Part shown: in pieces, positions 57,454-64,000 of the stretch
How positions within the stretch are numbered: position 1 is the stretch's first letter
How the letters are laid out: each line of letters starts with the position of its first letter
Assembly (NCBI RefSeq): GCF_016862435.1
Contig: NZ_BOMY01000018.1
Location: 1 to 64,000 of the forward strand
DNA length: 64,000 bases
Direction of reading: 5' to 3'
DNA from: Paractinoplanes tereljensis
GTDB lineage: Bacteria > Actinomycetota > Actinomycetes > Mycobacteriales > Micromonosporaceae
Made by a program: the position numbers and the translations under genes
The notes under the pieces: model-generated
What the model was told of the DNA's origin: nothing
Seen by the model: only the letters and a program-made list of their open reading frames with translations
The model's database searches: none

Positions 57454-58643
57454 GAACCCACCCCCACCGGCGGCTCGAGCACGGCCGGAACGGCGACGCC
57501 CCGGATGGCGAGCATCTGGGCCAGCGCCGGCGCTCCCGGACCCGCTCCCCGCCCGTGCCGCCAGGCCGGTACGACGGTGGCCAGACGCTGTTCCCCGCTC
57601 GCCAGCAGGACGCTCACCGAGTCGAGCACCCGGCCCCCGGCCACCCGCCGCACCTGCAGCACGACCTGAAGAGCCGCCACCGCCTGGGCGTGCAGAGCCG
57701 CCCGCGGCAGCCCGCCGAGCAACCCCAGCGCCTCGAGCCGGGCCGGCACATCCCCGGGAGCGTTGGCGTGCAGCGTCCCGGCCCCACCCTCGTGGCCAGT
57801 GTTAAGCGCGCCCAGCAGGTCGACGATCTCGGCGCCCCGGCACTCGCCGATGACCAGCCGGTCCGGTCGCATCCGCAGCGCCTGCCGGACCAGGTCGGTG
57901 AGCCCGACCGCGCCGGCACCCTCCACATTGGCGGTGCGCGCCTGCAGGGCGAGCACGTGCGGGTGCACCGGCCGCAGCTCGGCCGCGTCCTCGACGAGGA
58001 CGATCCGCTCGGTCGGCGGCACCAGGCCGAGCAGGGTGGCCAGCAGCGTCGTCTTGCCGCTGCCGGTGCCGCCGGTGACCAGGTAGGCCAGCCGGGCCGC
58101 CACGATCGCGGCCAGCACCGGCGCCACGGTCGGCGGCACCGTGCCGTGCTCGACCAGGTCGGTGAGACGGAACGGCCGCTGCCGGAAGGTGCGCAACGAG
58201 AGGTACGGCCCGCCGGTGGCGACCGGCGGCAGCACCGCGTGCAGCCGGGTGCCGTCGGGCAGGCGGGCATCCGCGTACGGCTGCCCGTCGTCGAGCCGCC
58301 GCCCGCACGCCGCCGCGAGCCGCTGAGCCAGCCGGCGCACCTCGGCGTGGTCGCGGAACGTCACCGAGGTCCGCTCCAGTCCGGCACCCCGATCGACCCA
58401 GACCTCGAGCCCGTTGACGAGCACATCGGTCACGTCCGGTGCGGTGAGCAGCGGGGCGAGCGGCCCGGCCCCGACCAGTTCGTCGTGCACCCGGTCGGCG
58501 ACCCGCAGCACCGTGGTCTCGCCGAGGCTGGTGTCCCGCCGGATCGCCCGTGTCACCGCCGCCGGAGTCGCCTCCACGCCGTCCACCGCGAACCGGTGCC
58601 GAACAGTGCTCGTCAGCTCGCCATAGGAACCGTAGGAGTTCAC
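57450..58643 (-). CDS. tadA: Tad pilus ATPase
   Basis: 397 residues of the CpaF/TadA type: Walker A GGTGSGKTT (191-199), Asp box DLVEHGTVPP-type and LVLVEDAAELRPVHPHVLAL, Walker B-like LVIGECRGAE (263-270), and ALNTGHEGGAGTLHANAPGDVPARLEAL. It powers Flp/Tad pilus assembly as a hexamer. Its GTG at 58643 overlaps the ssd stop by 4 bp. Confidence 0.94.
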   Translation of the reverse strand: MNSYGSYGELTSTVRHRFAVDGVEATPAAVTRAIRRDTSLGETTVLRVADRVHDELVGAGPLAPLLTAPDVTDVLVNGLEVWVDRGAGLERTSVTFRDHAEVRRLAQRLAAACGRRLDDGQPYADARLPDGTRLHAVLPPVATGGPYLSLRTFRQRPFRLTDLVEHGTVPPTVAPVLAAIVAARLAYLVTGGTGSGKTTLLATLLGLVPPTERIVLVEDAAELRPVHPHVLALQARTANVEGAGAVGLTDLVRQALRMRPDRLVIGECRGAEIVDLLGALNTGHEGGAGTLHANAPGDVPARLEALGLLGGLPRAALHAQAVAALQVVLQVRRVAGGRVLDSVSVLLASGEQRLATVVPAWRHGRGAGPGAPALAQMLAIRGVAVPAVLEPPVGVGS

Positions 58644-59707
58644 GCCACGGCCCGCCGCTCGCGCATCAGATCGCGGATCAGCCGGCGGCACAGCTCGGCC
58701 AGCGGGCCCTTGCCGGTGGACGCGGGTGGCGCGCCGCGCTCCACCGCCTGGCACATCGCCGGTTCCGGCCGCAGCGCCCCGGCCAGCGGCAATCTGAGGG
58801 CCGCCGCGATGTCGCGGGCCTTGAGCTTGCCGGGTGCCGGCCCGCGCACCACCACGGACAGCTCGTCGCGGTGGAACCGGATCGTCTGGGCGATCCGGGC
58901 CGCACCGGCGGTCGCCCGCAGCTCGGCCGGCACGATCAGCACGGCCCGGTCGGCGGACTGCAGGGCCAGGACCGCCGCCTCGTCCAGCTGCCGGGGCAGG
59001 TCGGTGATGATCACGTCGCGGCCGCGGCGGCCGGCGTCGAGAGTGGCGGCCATCGCGTCGCCGGGCACCACCGGCGCCTCGTCCCGGGCGAACGACAGCA
59101 GCACCAGGTCGCCTCGATGCGGCAGGGCGCGCAGCAGGGTCGGCGGGTCGACCCGCCCGCCGCCACCGGCGAGGGCCGGCCAGCGCAGGCCGTCGATCCG
59201 TTCCCAGCCGAGCAGCAGGTCGAGCCCGCCGCCGAGCGGGTCGGCGTCGACCAGCAGGGTGCGGTGACCGGCCGAGACCGCGGTGACGGCGAGCCCACCG
59301 GCCAGGATGCTCGCGCCCGCGCCGCCGGTGCCGCCGATGACGGCGAGGATCCGGCCCAGCGGCCGGCCGGGACCGTCGGCGAACCGGTCGACGAGCCACG
59401 GTTCGCCGTCCGGCAGCAGGCAGATCTCGACCGGGCGGAGTTCGGCGATCGCCTCGGCGGCGCCGGGCGGCCAAGCCCGGCGGCCGACCACCACGACCCG
59501 GGACCGGCGCGGTAATCGGGCCCGCAGGCACGCGGAAGCCTGGTCGGCGCCGATGACCACGAGCGGTGCGGCGGCGTACCGAGGGCGGGCCTCGACCGGA
59601 TCGGCGGCCACCACCACCTCGGTGCCGCCGGCTGCGGCCAGCCGGAGCAGGTCGTCGAGGAGGTCGGGGTCGGCGGTCACGACGAGGGGCAGGCGCGGTA
59701 CGGACAT
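58640..59707 (-). CDS. Ssd/CpaE-like pilus and septum-site protein
   Basis: 355 residues. The P-loop is GGTGGAGAS (125-133), with no catalytic Lys; LVDADPLGGGLDLLLGWE and VIITDLPRQLDEAAVLALQSADRAVLIVPAELRATAGAARIA complete the MinD/ParA-like fold. This Ssd/TadZ subgroup localises the Tad machinery and affects septation in actinobacteria. ATG at 59707 has GGAG 7 bases upstream. Confidence 0.88.
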   Translation of the reverse strand: MSVPRLPLVVTADPDLLDDLLRLAAAGGTEVVVAADPVEARPRYAAAPLVVIGADQASACLRARLPRRSRVVVVGRRAWPPGAAEAIAELRPVEICLLPDGEPWLVDRFADGPGRPLGRILAVIGGTGGAGASILAGGLAVTAVSAGHRTLLVDADPLGGGLDLLLGWERIDGLRWPALAGGGGRVDPPTLLRALPHRGDLVLLSFARDEAPVVPGDAMAATLDAGRRGRDVIITDLPRQLDEAAVLALQSADRAVLIVPAELRATAGAARIAQTIRFHRDELSVVVRGPAPGKLKARDIAAALRLPLAGALRPEPAMCQAVERGAPPASTGKGPLAELCRRLIRDLMRERRAVA

Positions 59708-59793
59708 CGTGGCTCTCCAACGCGGCAGCGGGCGGATGAGGCGCCCACTTTCGCGAGAGCGCGTCCGGCCGGGCAACGCCCGGATCCCGCGCC

Positions 59794-59821
59794 TGTGGAT
59801 AACTCGCGGCCCTGTGGATAA
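59794..59821. other. pair of DnaA-box-like sites
   Basis: Two exact TGTGGATAA sequences (59794-59802 and 59813-59821), both inside longer cctgtggataactc repeats, in the ssd upstream region. The rest of 59708-59916 shows no gene. Confidence 0.5.
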
Positions 59822-59916
59822 CTCCCACGTGGCGATCGGATCTGCTACGGACAGGATTCCCCGACGTGCGAGTTGGGTATGTTGGGCCCGACCACGGGAC
59901 CGATGGGGTTTGTTGC

Positions 59917-60273
59917 ATGCAGAGCTCGATCCAACGCACACGTACCGACGACGGCACCGCCACCGTGACCGTGCGCGGGGAGATTGATTTCGCCAACTGC
60001 GAGGAGCTGGCCGCGAACATCCGCGCAGCCGTCGAGCAGTGGTCGCCGTCGATGGTTCGGGTCGACGTTCGCGACGCCACCTTCATCGACTCGACCGGCC
60101 TGGGCGCTCTGATCGAGGGCTACAAGGCCGCCACCGAGGCCCGGGCCGACTTCATCGTCGTCGATCCCAGCGACAACTTCCGCCGCGTCCTGGACGTGAC
60201 CGGCCTGACCGAATTGTTCGGGTTGGCCGACGCGCCCGAGCACCGGGAATCCGCACAGGCCACAGGCGCATAG
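59917..60273 (+). CDS. STAS-domain anti-anti-sigma-like protein
   Basis: 118 residues from the ATG at 59917. STAS fold with ATVTVRGEIDFANCEELAANIRAAVEQWSPSMVRVDVRDATFIDSTGLGALIEGYKAA, including the phosphorylatable Ser in DSTGLG. Same family as the STAS gene at 51898. It is followed by two strong hairpins (60313-60374). Confidence 0.88.
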   Translation: MQSSIQRTRTDDGTATVTVRGEIDFANCEELAANIRAAVEQWSPSMVRVDVRDATFIDSTGLGALIEGYKAATEARADFIVVDPSDNFRRVLDVTGLTELFGLADAPEHRESAQATGA

Positions 60274-60312
60274 GGAACGACCCCCGTCGGGGGAGACGGG
60301 GGCCGTCCGAGG

Positions 60313-60374
60313 ATTCGGCTCCGGGGGGGTCGAGCCGAATCGACTCGGTGATCGCGGGGGGCGCAATCACCGAG
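60313..60374. terminator. double hairpin after the STAS gene
   Basis: attcggctc/gagccgaat (60313-60321/60332-60340) and ctcggtgat/atcaccgag (60344-60352/60366-60374, extended by cgc/gcg). A G-rich hairpin (about 60280-60309) lies just upstream. Together they form a multi-stem terminator region. Confidence 0.65.
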
Positions 60375-60568
60375 GGTTCAGGTGGTTGAGCGCGACGGTA
60401 ACAACATGAATCCCGATCGCAACAGCACTAGCATGCCTCACGGAACCGCACCCGTCGAGTACCGATTGTCGCTCACTGCGTACGTGGTGCCCGTCTGACC
60501 GATTTCACAGCCAGTCACCGTGCGCCGCCGCGACGCGCCGGGGACGGCGGCGGTCGGCGACTTCCGGC

Positions 60569-60574
60569 TACACT
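60569..60574 (+). promoter_or_regulatory. -10 box of leaderless HAD-IB gene
   Basis: TACACT followed by 8 nt and GTG at 60583. Confidence 0.6.
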
Positions 60575-60582
60575 TTCGGCCC

Positions 60583-61380
60583 GTGGGCCGTAGCGCCGCG
60601 TTTTTCGACCTCGACAAGACCGTCATCGCCAAGTCCAGCGCCTTGGCCTTCGGGCGGCCTTTCTACCGTGACGGCCTCATCAGCCGCCGCGACGTCGTCA
60701 AATCCGCTTACGCACAGCTAATGTTCCGGCTGGGCGGGGGCGGCGACGAGCAGGCCATGGCGCGCACCCGCGACTACCTGGCCGCGCTGACCAAGGGCTG
60801 GCGGGTCGAGCAGGTTCAGCAGATCGTCGCGGAAACCCTCAACGAGCTGATCAACCCGTATGTGTACGCGGAGGCAGCCACCCTGATCAGCGAGCACCAG
60901 GCGGCCGGCCGAGACGTGGTGCTGGTGTCGGCGTCGGGCGACGAGATGGTCCGCCCGATCGGCGCCCTGCTCGGCATCACCGACGTCATCGCCACCCGGA
61001 TGAGCATCATCGACGGGCGGTACAGCGGCGACATCGAGTTCTACGCGGCCGGCCCCAACAAGGTGGTCGGCGTCGAGGAACTGGCCGCGACCCGCGGTTA
61101 CAACCTGGCCGAGTGCTACGCCTACTCCGACTCGGCGAGCGACCTCCCGCTGCTCGAGGCGGTGGGCCACCCGAGCGCGGTCAACCCCGACCGCGCCCTG
61201 CGCCGGGCCGCGATCGAAAACGCCTGGCCGATCCTCGAGTTCCGCAACCCGATCCCGGTCGGCAAGCGCCTGCGCGACCGCCCCGCGGTCCCGGTGGCGG
61301 CTGCTCTGGGCGTCGGCGTGGGCGCCGCGATCGGCCTGGCCCTCTACGCCCGGCACCGCCGCGCCAAAGCCTTGGCCTGA
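60583..61380 (+). CDS. HAD-IB family phosphatase
   Basis: 265 residues. HAD motif I FFDLDKTVIAKSS (nucleophile D9), motif II LVSASG, then YAYSDSASDLPLLEAVGHPSAVNPDRALRRAA (motif IV), characteristic of SerB/HAD-IB. One hydrophobic C-terminal helix (VAAALGVGVGAAIGLALYA) with a basic end suggests a membrane tether. Substrate unknown, possibly a lipid or phosphoserine-like compound. Start fixed by TACACT 8 nt upstream. Confidence 0.88.
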   Translation: MGRSAAFFDLDKTVIAKSSALAFGRPFYRDGLISRRDVVKSAYAQLMFRLGGGGDEQAMARTRDYLAALTKGWRVEQVQQIVAETLNELINPYVYAEAATLISEHQAAGRDVVLVSASGDEMVRPIGALLGITDVIATRMSIIDGRYSGDIEFYAAGPNKVVGVEELAATRGYNLAECYAYSDSASDLPLLEAVGHPSAVNPDRALRRAAIENAWPILEFRNPIPVGKRLRDRPAVPVAAALGVGVGAAIGLALYARHRRAKALA

Positions 61381-61681
61381 CCTTTCCGATGGGCAGTGAG
61401 CTGCGCGAATGGCTTTGGTCTGACTAATCGGAAAAGCCAGTTTTGCCGGGCTGAAGCCCTGGCGATCAAGCCGCGACGAGCGTAGAAAGAAACGGCGAGA
61501 CCTGAAGCGGAAGGCCAGGGAGACCTGGTCGGGAAAGCGGAAGGGCCTCGTGCACGGCCACCGGGAACCCACGCGCGATCAGCCACGGCAGGCACGTTGC
61601 GACGGGACCTCAGCCGAGAGGTTTGTGGACCGTCGACAACGAACTCAGGTGCACGCTTGATAACCCGGTCCGGACGCGCGA
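61381..61681. other. non-coding spacer with weak hairpins
   Basis: 301 bp with no convincing gene. It contains ggcttt/aaagcc near 61410-61438 and gccgggctgaagccctggc near 61446. Open frames here encode Arg/Ser-rich sequence without family signs. It may be a diverged repeat or leader region. Confidence 0.4.
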
Positions 61682-61709
61682 AGCCGGCGCCCCTAGCGGG
61701 ACGCCGGCT
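61682..61709 (-). terminator. terminator of the PH-domain-like gene
   Basis: agccggcg/cgccggct (61682-61689/61702-61709) extended by ccc/ggg, directly after the stop codon at 61710. Confidence 0.75.
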
Positions 61710-62186
61710 CTATTTTGTGCAAGCTTCCAGATGCCGGGTGCGCAGCTCCTGATAGACGGCGCGAAACAGGCTCGGCCGGGCGTGGAAGTCGACGCCCTTG
61801 GCCCACAACTCAGTGTTGATCGTGGAGCCGTCGTGGCGATCTATCACCACGGTCATGCCGGACTCGATCTCGAACGGCCCGACCCGGTGGGTGGCCCGGT
61901 GCAGGCGCACGTGGGAGATGTCGTGCCAGTTCAGCGTGCGTGACCGCACGAGGCCGTGAATGCGCAGGCCGGCCGCTCCGACGTAAGCGCCCATCTGCAG
62001 GATGCGGTGCGCACCGATCACCCAGGCGGCCGCCATCGCGCAGGCCACCACCTTGGCACCGTGCCCGGTCAGCTCGAACTGGCGGACGGTCGCCCAGGCC
62101 AGAAAGGCCAGCGCGACCGCTTCCCAAACGATTACCAGCCAGCGGCCGGGGCCGGGCGGATAGGGGCGGGTCCAGGTCTGGTCCAC
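61710..62186 (-). CDS. PH-domain-like membrane protein
   Basis: 158 residues. Two hydrophobic helices near the start (WLVIVWEAVALAFLAWATV, GAKVVACAMAAAWVIGAHRILQM) followed by a bacterial PH-like region GLRIHGLVRSRTLNWHDISHVRLHRATHRVGPFEIESGMTVVIDRHDG. Function unknown; the GTG start lacks a strong RBS but sits after an AATACT-like box. Confidence 0.75.
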   Translation of the reverse strand: MDQTWTRPYPPGPGRWLVIVWEAVALAFLAWATVRQFELTGHGAKVVACAMAAAWVIGAHRILQMGAYVGAAGLRIHGLVRSRTLNWHDISHVRLHRATHRVGPFEIESGMTVVIDRHDGSTINTELWAKGVDFHARPSLFRAVYQELRTRHLEACTK

Positions 62187-62246
62187 TTGAGCGAGTATTC
62201 CAGCGGTTCCCGGCCATCGAACATGCCTCGACCAAAGATTGGCCGA

Positions 62247-62978
62247 TCAGACCGACGCCAGCACACCATCGCCGATGCGAGTTATCTCCTCGGCCGCCTC
62301 GGTGACCGCGGCGGCGTAATGGCGCAGCCACGAACGGAGGCCGTCGGGGGTACCGGTGGCGTAGGCGCCGGCCGACCCGATGTACTCCGGCTCGCGCGAA
62401 CGGTGCCCGACCTCGACCGCGACCAGGCCGCGCGGGTCGAAGCCGCGGTTGATCAGGGTGAGGCGGGCGGCCGCCCGGGCCACCACCCCGGCCGGGCCGG
62501 CGAACGGACGCAGCGTGATCAGTTCGGCGTGGACGATCGCGGCCAGCAGCAGCGGCGGGGTCTCGTCGTTGCCGGCGATCAGGCCGGACAGGGCGTCGAT
62601 GCGCTCGGCCCCGCCGGTGAGCCGGCCCAGGTCGGCCGGGGGCACCACACCGCGAGCGGCCAGCACGTGCAGTTTCGCCAGGACCTGGCGGGGAGCCCGG
62701 GGCCACAGGTCGACCAGCCCGCCGAGGCCCTCGGCGACCCGCAACGCGCCCTGGAGCACCGGATCGGTGACCGTGCCACCGCGTACGTCCTCGAGGTCGT
62801 AGGGGTTGCCCTCCAGGGCCGCACTGGCCACCGCCGCCCGGAGGCTCGCCTCGGCGGCCACCTGGCCGCCGTGCCGGCGCAGCGCCCGATGCCGCATCGC
62901 GGCGTCCACCCGATCACGCGCTCCGGCCAGGGCGGGCGCGACGTCGGCAAGATCAAGCAAGGGTGCCAGTGGGTCCAC
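62247..62978 (-). CDS. Fic-fold-like protein with degenerate active site
   Basis: 243 residues from the GTG at 62978 (TACGGT box 6 nt upstream). SAALEGN (52-58) matches the Fic inhibitory helix pattern S/TxxxEG/N, and IVHAELITLRPFAGPAGVVARAAARL aligns with the Fic loop HPFxDGNGRxARL, but His is R157 and the Asn and the first Arg are replaced by Ala and Val. It is therefore probably not an AMP-transferase. It may be a binding or pseudo-enzyme member. It is divergent from acs. Confidence 0.7.
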   Translation of the reverse strand: MDPLAPLLDLADVAPALAGARDRVDAAMRHRALRRHGGQVAAEASLRAAVASAALEGNPYDLEDVRGGTVTDPVLQGALRVAEGLGGLVDLWPRAPRQVLAKLHVLAARGVVPPADLGRLTGGAERIDALSGLIAGNDETPPLLLAAIVHAELITLRPFAGPAGVVARAAARLTLINRGFDPRGLVAVEVGHRSREPEYIGSAGAYATGTPDGLRSWLRHYAAAVTEAAEEITRIGDGVLASV

Positions 62979-62984
62979 CCGAAC

Positions 62985-62990
62985 ACCGTA
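62985..62990 (-). promoter_or_regulatory. -10 box of leaderless Fic-like gene
   Basis: TACGGT on the minus strand, 6 nt before the GTG at 62978. Confidence 0.6.
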
Positions 62991-63076
62991 GCCGGTAAGA
63001 GGCCGGAAACATGGGGTGCGCAAACGGGCTCAGAACTGGCAGGATTCGCGCAGTACCACGCAGCAATCTGTCATCC

Positions 63077-63105
63077 AGCGCGCCCATCGCGCCATCGGGC
63101 GCGCT
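63077..63105. repeat. 9-bp inverted repeat upstream of acs
   Basis: agcgcgccc/gggcgcgct (63077-63085/63097-63105, 11-bp spacer), about 90 bp before the acs start. Possible operator or hairpin; a TAGTGT -10-like box lies near 63142. Confidence 0.5.
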
Positions 63106-63193
63106 GCCATGCGCAAGTCTCGCCGGGCCCCACCAGCGGAACTAGTGTGCAACGAAGAAGCCCCGGTCGAGCAGTGAAAGAGGAGCCGCCCTC

Positions 63194-64000
63194 ATGAGCC
63201 TGGAGAACCTTTACTCGGAGACGCGCACATTCCCGCCGCCGGAGCAGCTGGCCGCGGACGCGAACATAAAAGCCGGGGAGTACACCGAGGCCGACGACGA
63301 CCGCCTCGCCTACTGGGCGAAGCAGGCCGAGCGCCTCACCTGGACCAAGCCGTGGGACGAGGTCCTCGACTGGTCCAATCCGCCGTTCGCCAAGTGGTTC
63401 ATCGGCGGCGAGCTGAACGTCGCCTACAACTGCGTCGACCGGCACGTCGAGGCCGGCCGCGGCGACAAGGTCGCGATCCACTGGGAGGGCGAGCCCGGCG
63501 ACACCCGCACGATCACCTACGCCGAGCTGCTGAAGTTGGTCAGCCAGGCCGCCAACACGCTCACCGAGCTGGGCGTGGGCGCCGGCGACCGGGTCGCCAT
63601 CTATCTGCCGATGATCCCGGAAGCCGCGGTCGCGATGCTGGCCTGCGCCCGGATCGGGGCCACGCACAGCGTCGTCTTCGGCGGTTTCTCGGTCGACGCC
63701 CTCTCCACCCGGATCCAGGACGCCGACGCGAAGCTGGTGATCACCGCGGACGGCGGTTACCGGCGGGGCAAGCCGTCGGCGCTCAAGCCGACCGTCGACG
63801 AGGCCGTCGCGCTGTGCCCCAGCATCGAGAACGTGCTGGTGGTGCGCCGCACCGGGCAGGACGTCGCCTGGACCGACAAGGACAAGTGGTGGCACGAGAC
63901 GGTCGAGCAGGCCGGCACCGAGCACGAGGCGCAGCCGTTCGACAGCGAGCACCCGCTGTTCATCCTCTACACGTCCGGCACCACCGGTAAGCCGAAGGGC
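63194..64000 (+). CDS. acs: acetyl-CoA synthetase (5' part, cut by window end)
   Basis: First 269 residues. Starts [30 protein letters not shown], continues with RDHVEAGRG-type region, [38 protein letters not shown] and ends in the AMP-binding loop [14 protein letters not shown]-forming acetyl-CoA synthetase activates acetate in two steps via acetyl-AMP. The ATG at 63194 has GAGGAG upstream. The C-terminal domain and regulatory Lys lie outside the window. Confidence 0.95.
   Translation, partial: MSLENLYSETRTFPPPEQLAADANIKAGEYTEADDDRLAYWAKQAERLTWTKPWDEVLDWSNPPFAKWFIGGELNVAYNCVDRHVEAGRGDKVAIHWEGEPGDTRTITYAELLKLVSQAANTLTELGVGAGDRVAIYLPMIPEAAVAMLACARIGATHSVVFGGFSVDALSTRIQDADAKLVITADGGYRRGKPSALKPTVDEAVALCPSIENVLVVRRTGQDVAWTDKDKWWHETVEQAGTEHEAQPFDSEHPLFILYTSGTTGKPKG

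Noticed and set aside
61344..61595. 83-codon minus-strand ORF in the 61-kb spacer
   Set aside because: Ser/Arg/Pro-rich, overlaps HAD-IB end and weak hairpins, no RBS or family likeness.
1..64000. CRISPR arrays, rRNA operons, IS elements and integrases
   Set aside because: No regularly spaced repeats, rRNA sequence or transposase/integrase motifs were found on reading the window.

Overview
The window is GC-rich, uses GTG starts freely and is gene-dense. Its gene content fits an actinobacterium of the family Micromonosporaceae, most likely Actinoplanes or a close relative. This assignment is an inference from an actinobacterial XPB helicase with its helicase-associated partner, split Lig/Pol/Ku NHEJ genes, an MFS-dTMP kinase fusion, futalosine-pathway menaquinone genes, an Ssd-TadA-TadB-TadC pilus operon, HTH/DUF397 pairs, and proteins of the DUF2530, DUF3027, DUF6226 and DUF6232 types. 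No rRNA, CRISPR array, transposase or phage genes were seen.

Layout. 1-8.1 kb: a small membrane protein, an SF1 helicase with a nuclease-like tail, a MarR regulator and MFS exporter with a strongly structured spacer between them, a purine permease, and the DUF2530 and DUF3027 proteins. 8.2-17.7 kb: an MFS transporter, mqnB and mqnD, a cold-shock protein, a HAD phosphatase, the helicase-associated/WYL protein with XPB, and a PadR-HAAS pair. 17.7-20.6 kb: the NHEJ locus (polymerase and ligase divergent from ku). 20.6-26.7 kb: Nudix hydrolase, two MFS genes facing each other across a 271-bp palindrome, TetR, an acetyltransferase, a geranylgeranyl-reductase-type flavoprotein and a DUF6226 protein. 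26.8-29.7 kb: an accessory-looking, visibly less GC-rich stretch with two DUF397 genes, their HTH regulator, a DUF6232 protein and duplicated structured leaders. 29.7-38.7 kb: DUF2231 protein, tRNA-Thr(CGT), metallophosphoesterase, RicT/PSP1, an LPxTG surface protein, a YbaB-like plus WXG/EspC-like cassette, DNA polymerase III delta', DUF2000 and AraC. 38.7-47.2 kb: MFS-tmk fusion, a PLP aldolase/deaminase, TetR, a sugar-lactone oxidase and topA. 47.3-52.3 kb: a lipoprotein pair, the proton pyrophosphatase, and an anti-sigma/STAS pair. 52.4-60.3 kb: a frameshifted MrfA-like helicase, the tad pilus operon on the minus strand, and a STAS protein. 60.6-64 kb: HAD-IB phosphatase, PH-domain-like protein, degenerate Fic-like protein, and the 5' part of acs.

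How genes work together. XPB and its partner probably form one repair unit. Lig, Pol and Ku make a minimal end-joining set. MqnB and MqnD are consecutive-pathway enzymes of menaquinone synthesis. The tad genes form a tightly coupled operon (4-base stop/start overlaps) that also encodes an unrecognised 112-residue protein. Regulator-target pairs are visible with their operators for MarR-MFS, PadR-HAAS and TetR-acetyltransferase.

Two genome-style traits recur. At least 18 genes have a TANNNT -10 box 6-8 bases before the start codon, predicting leaderless mRNAs and fixing their starts. Convergent genes often overlap at their stop codons with no terminator between them. TGTGGATAA/TTGTCCACA DnaA-box-like sites cluster at three places.
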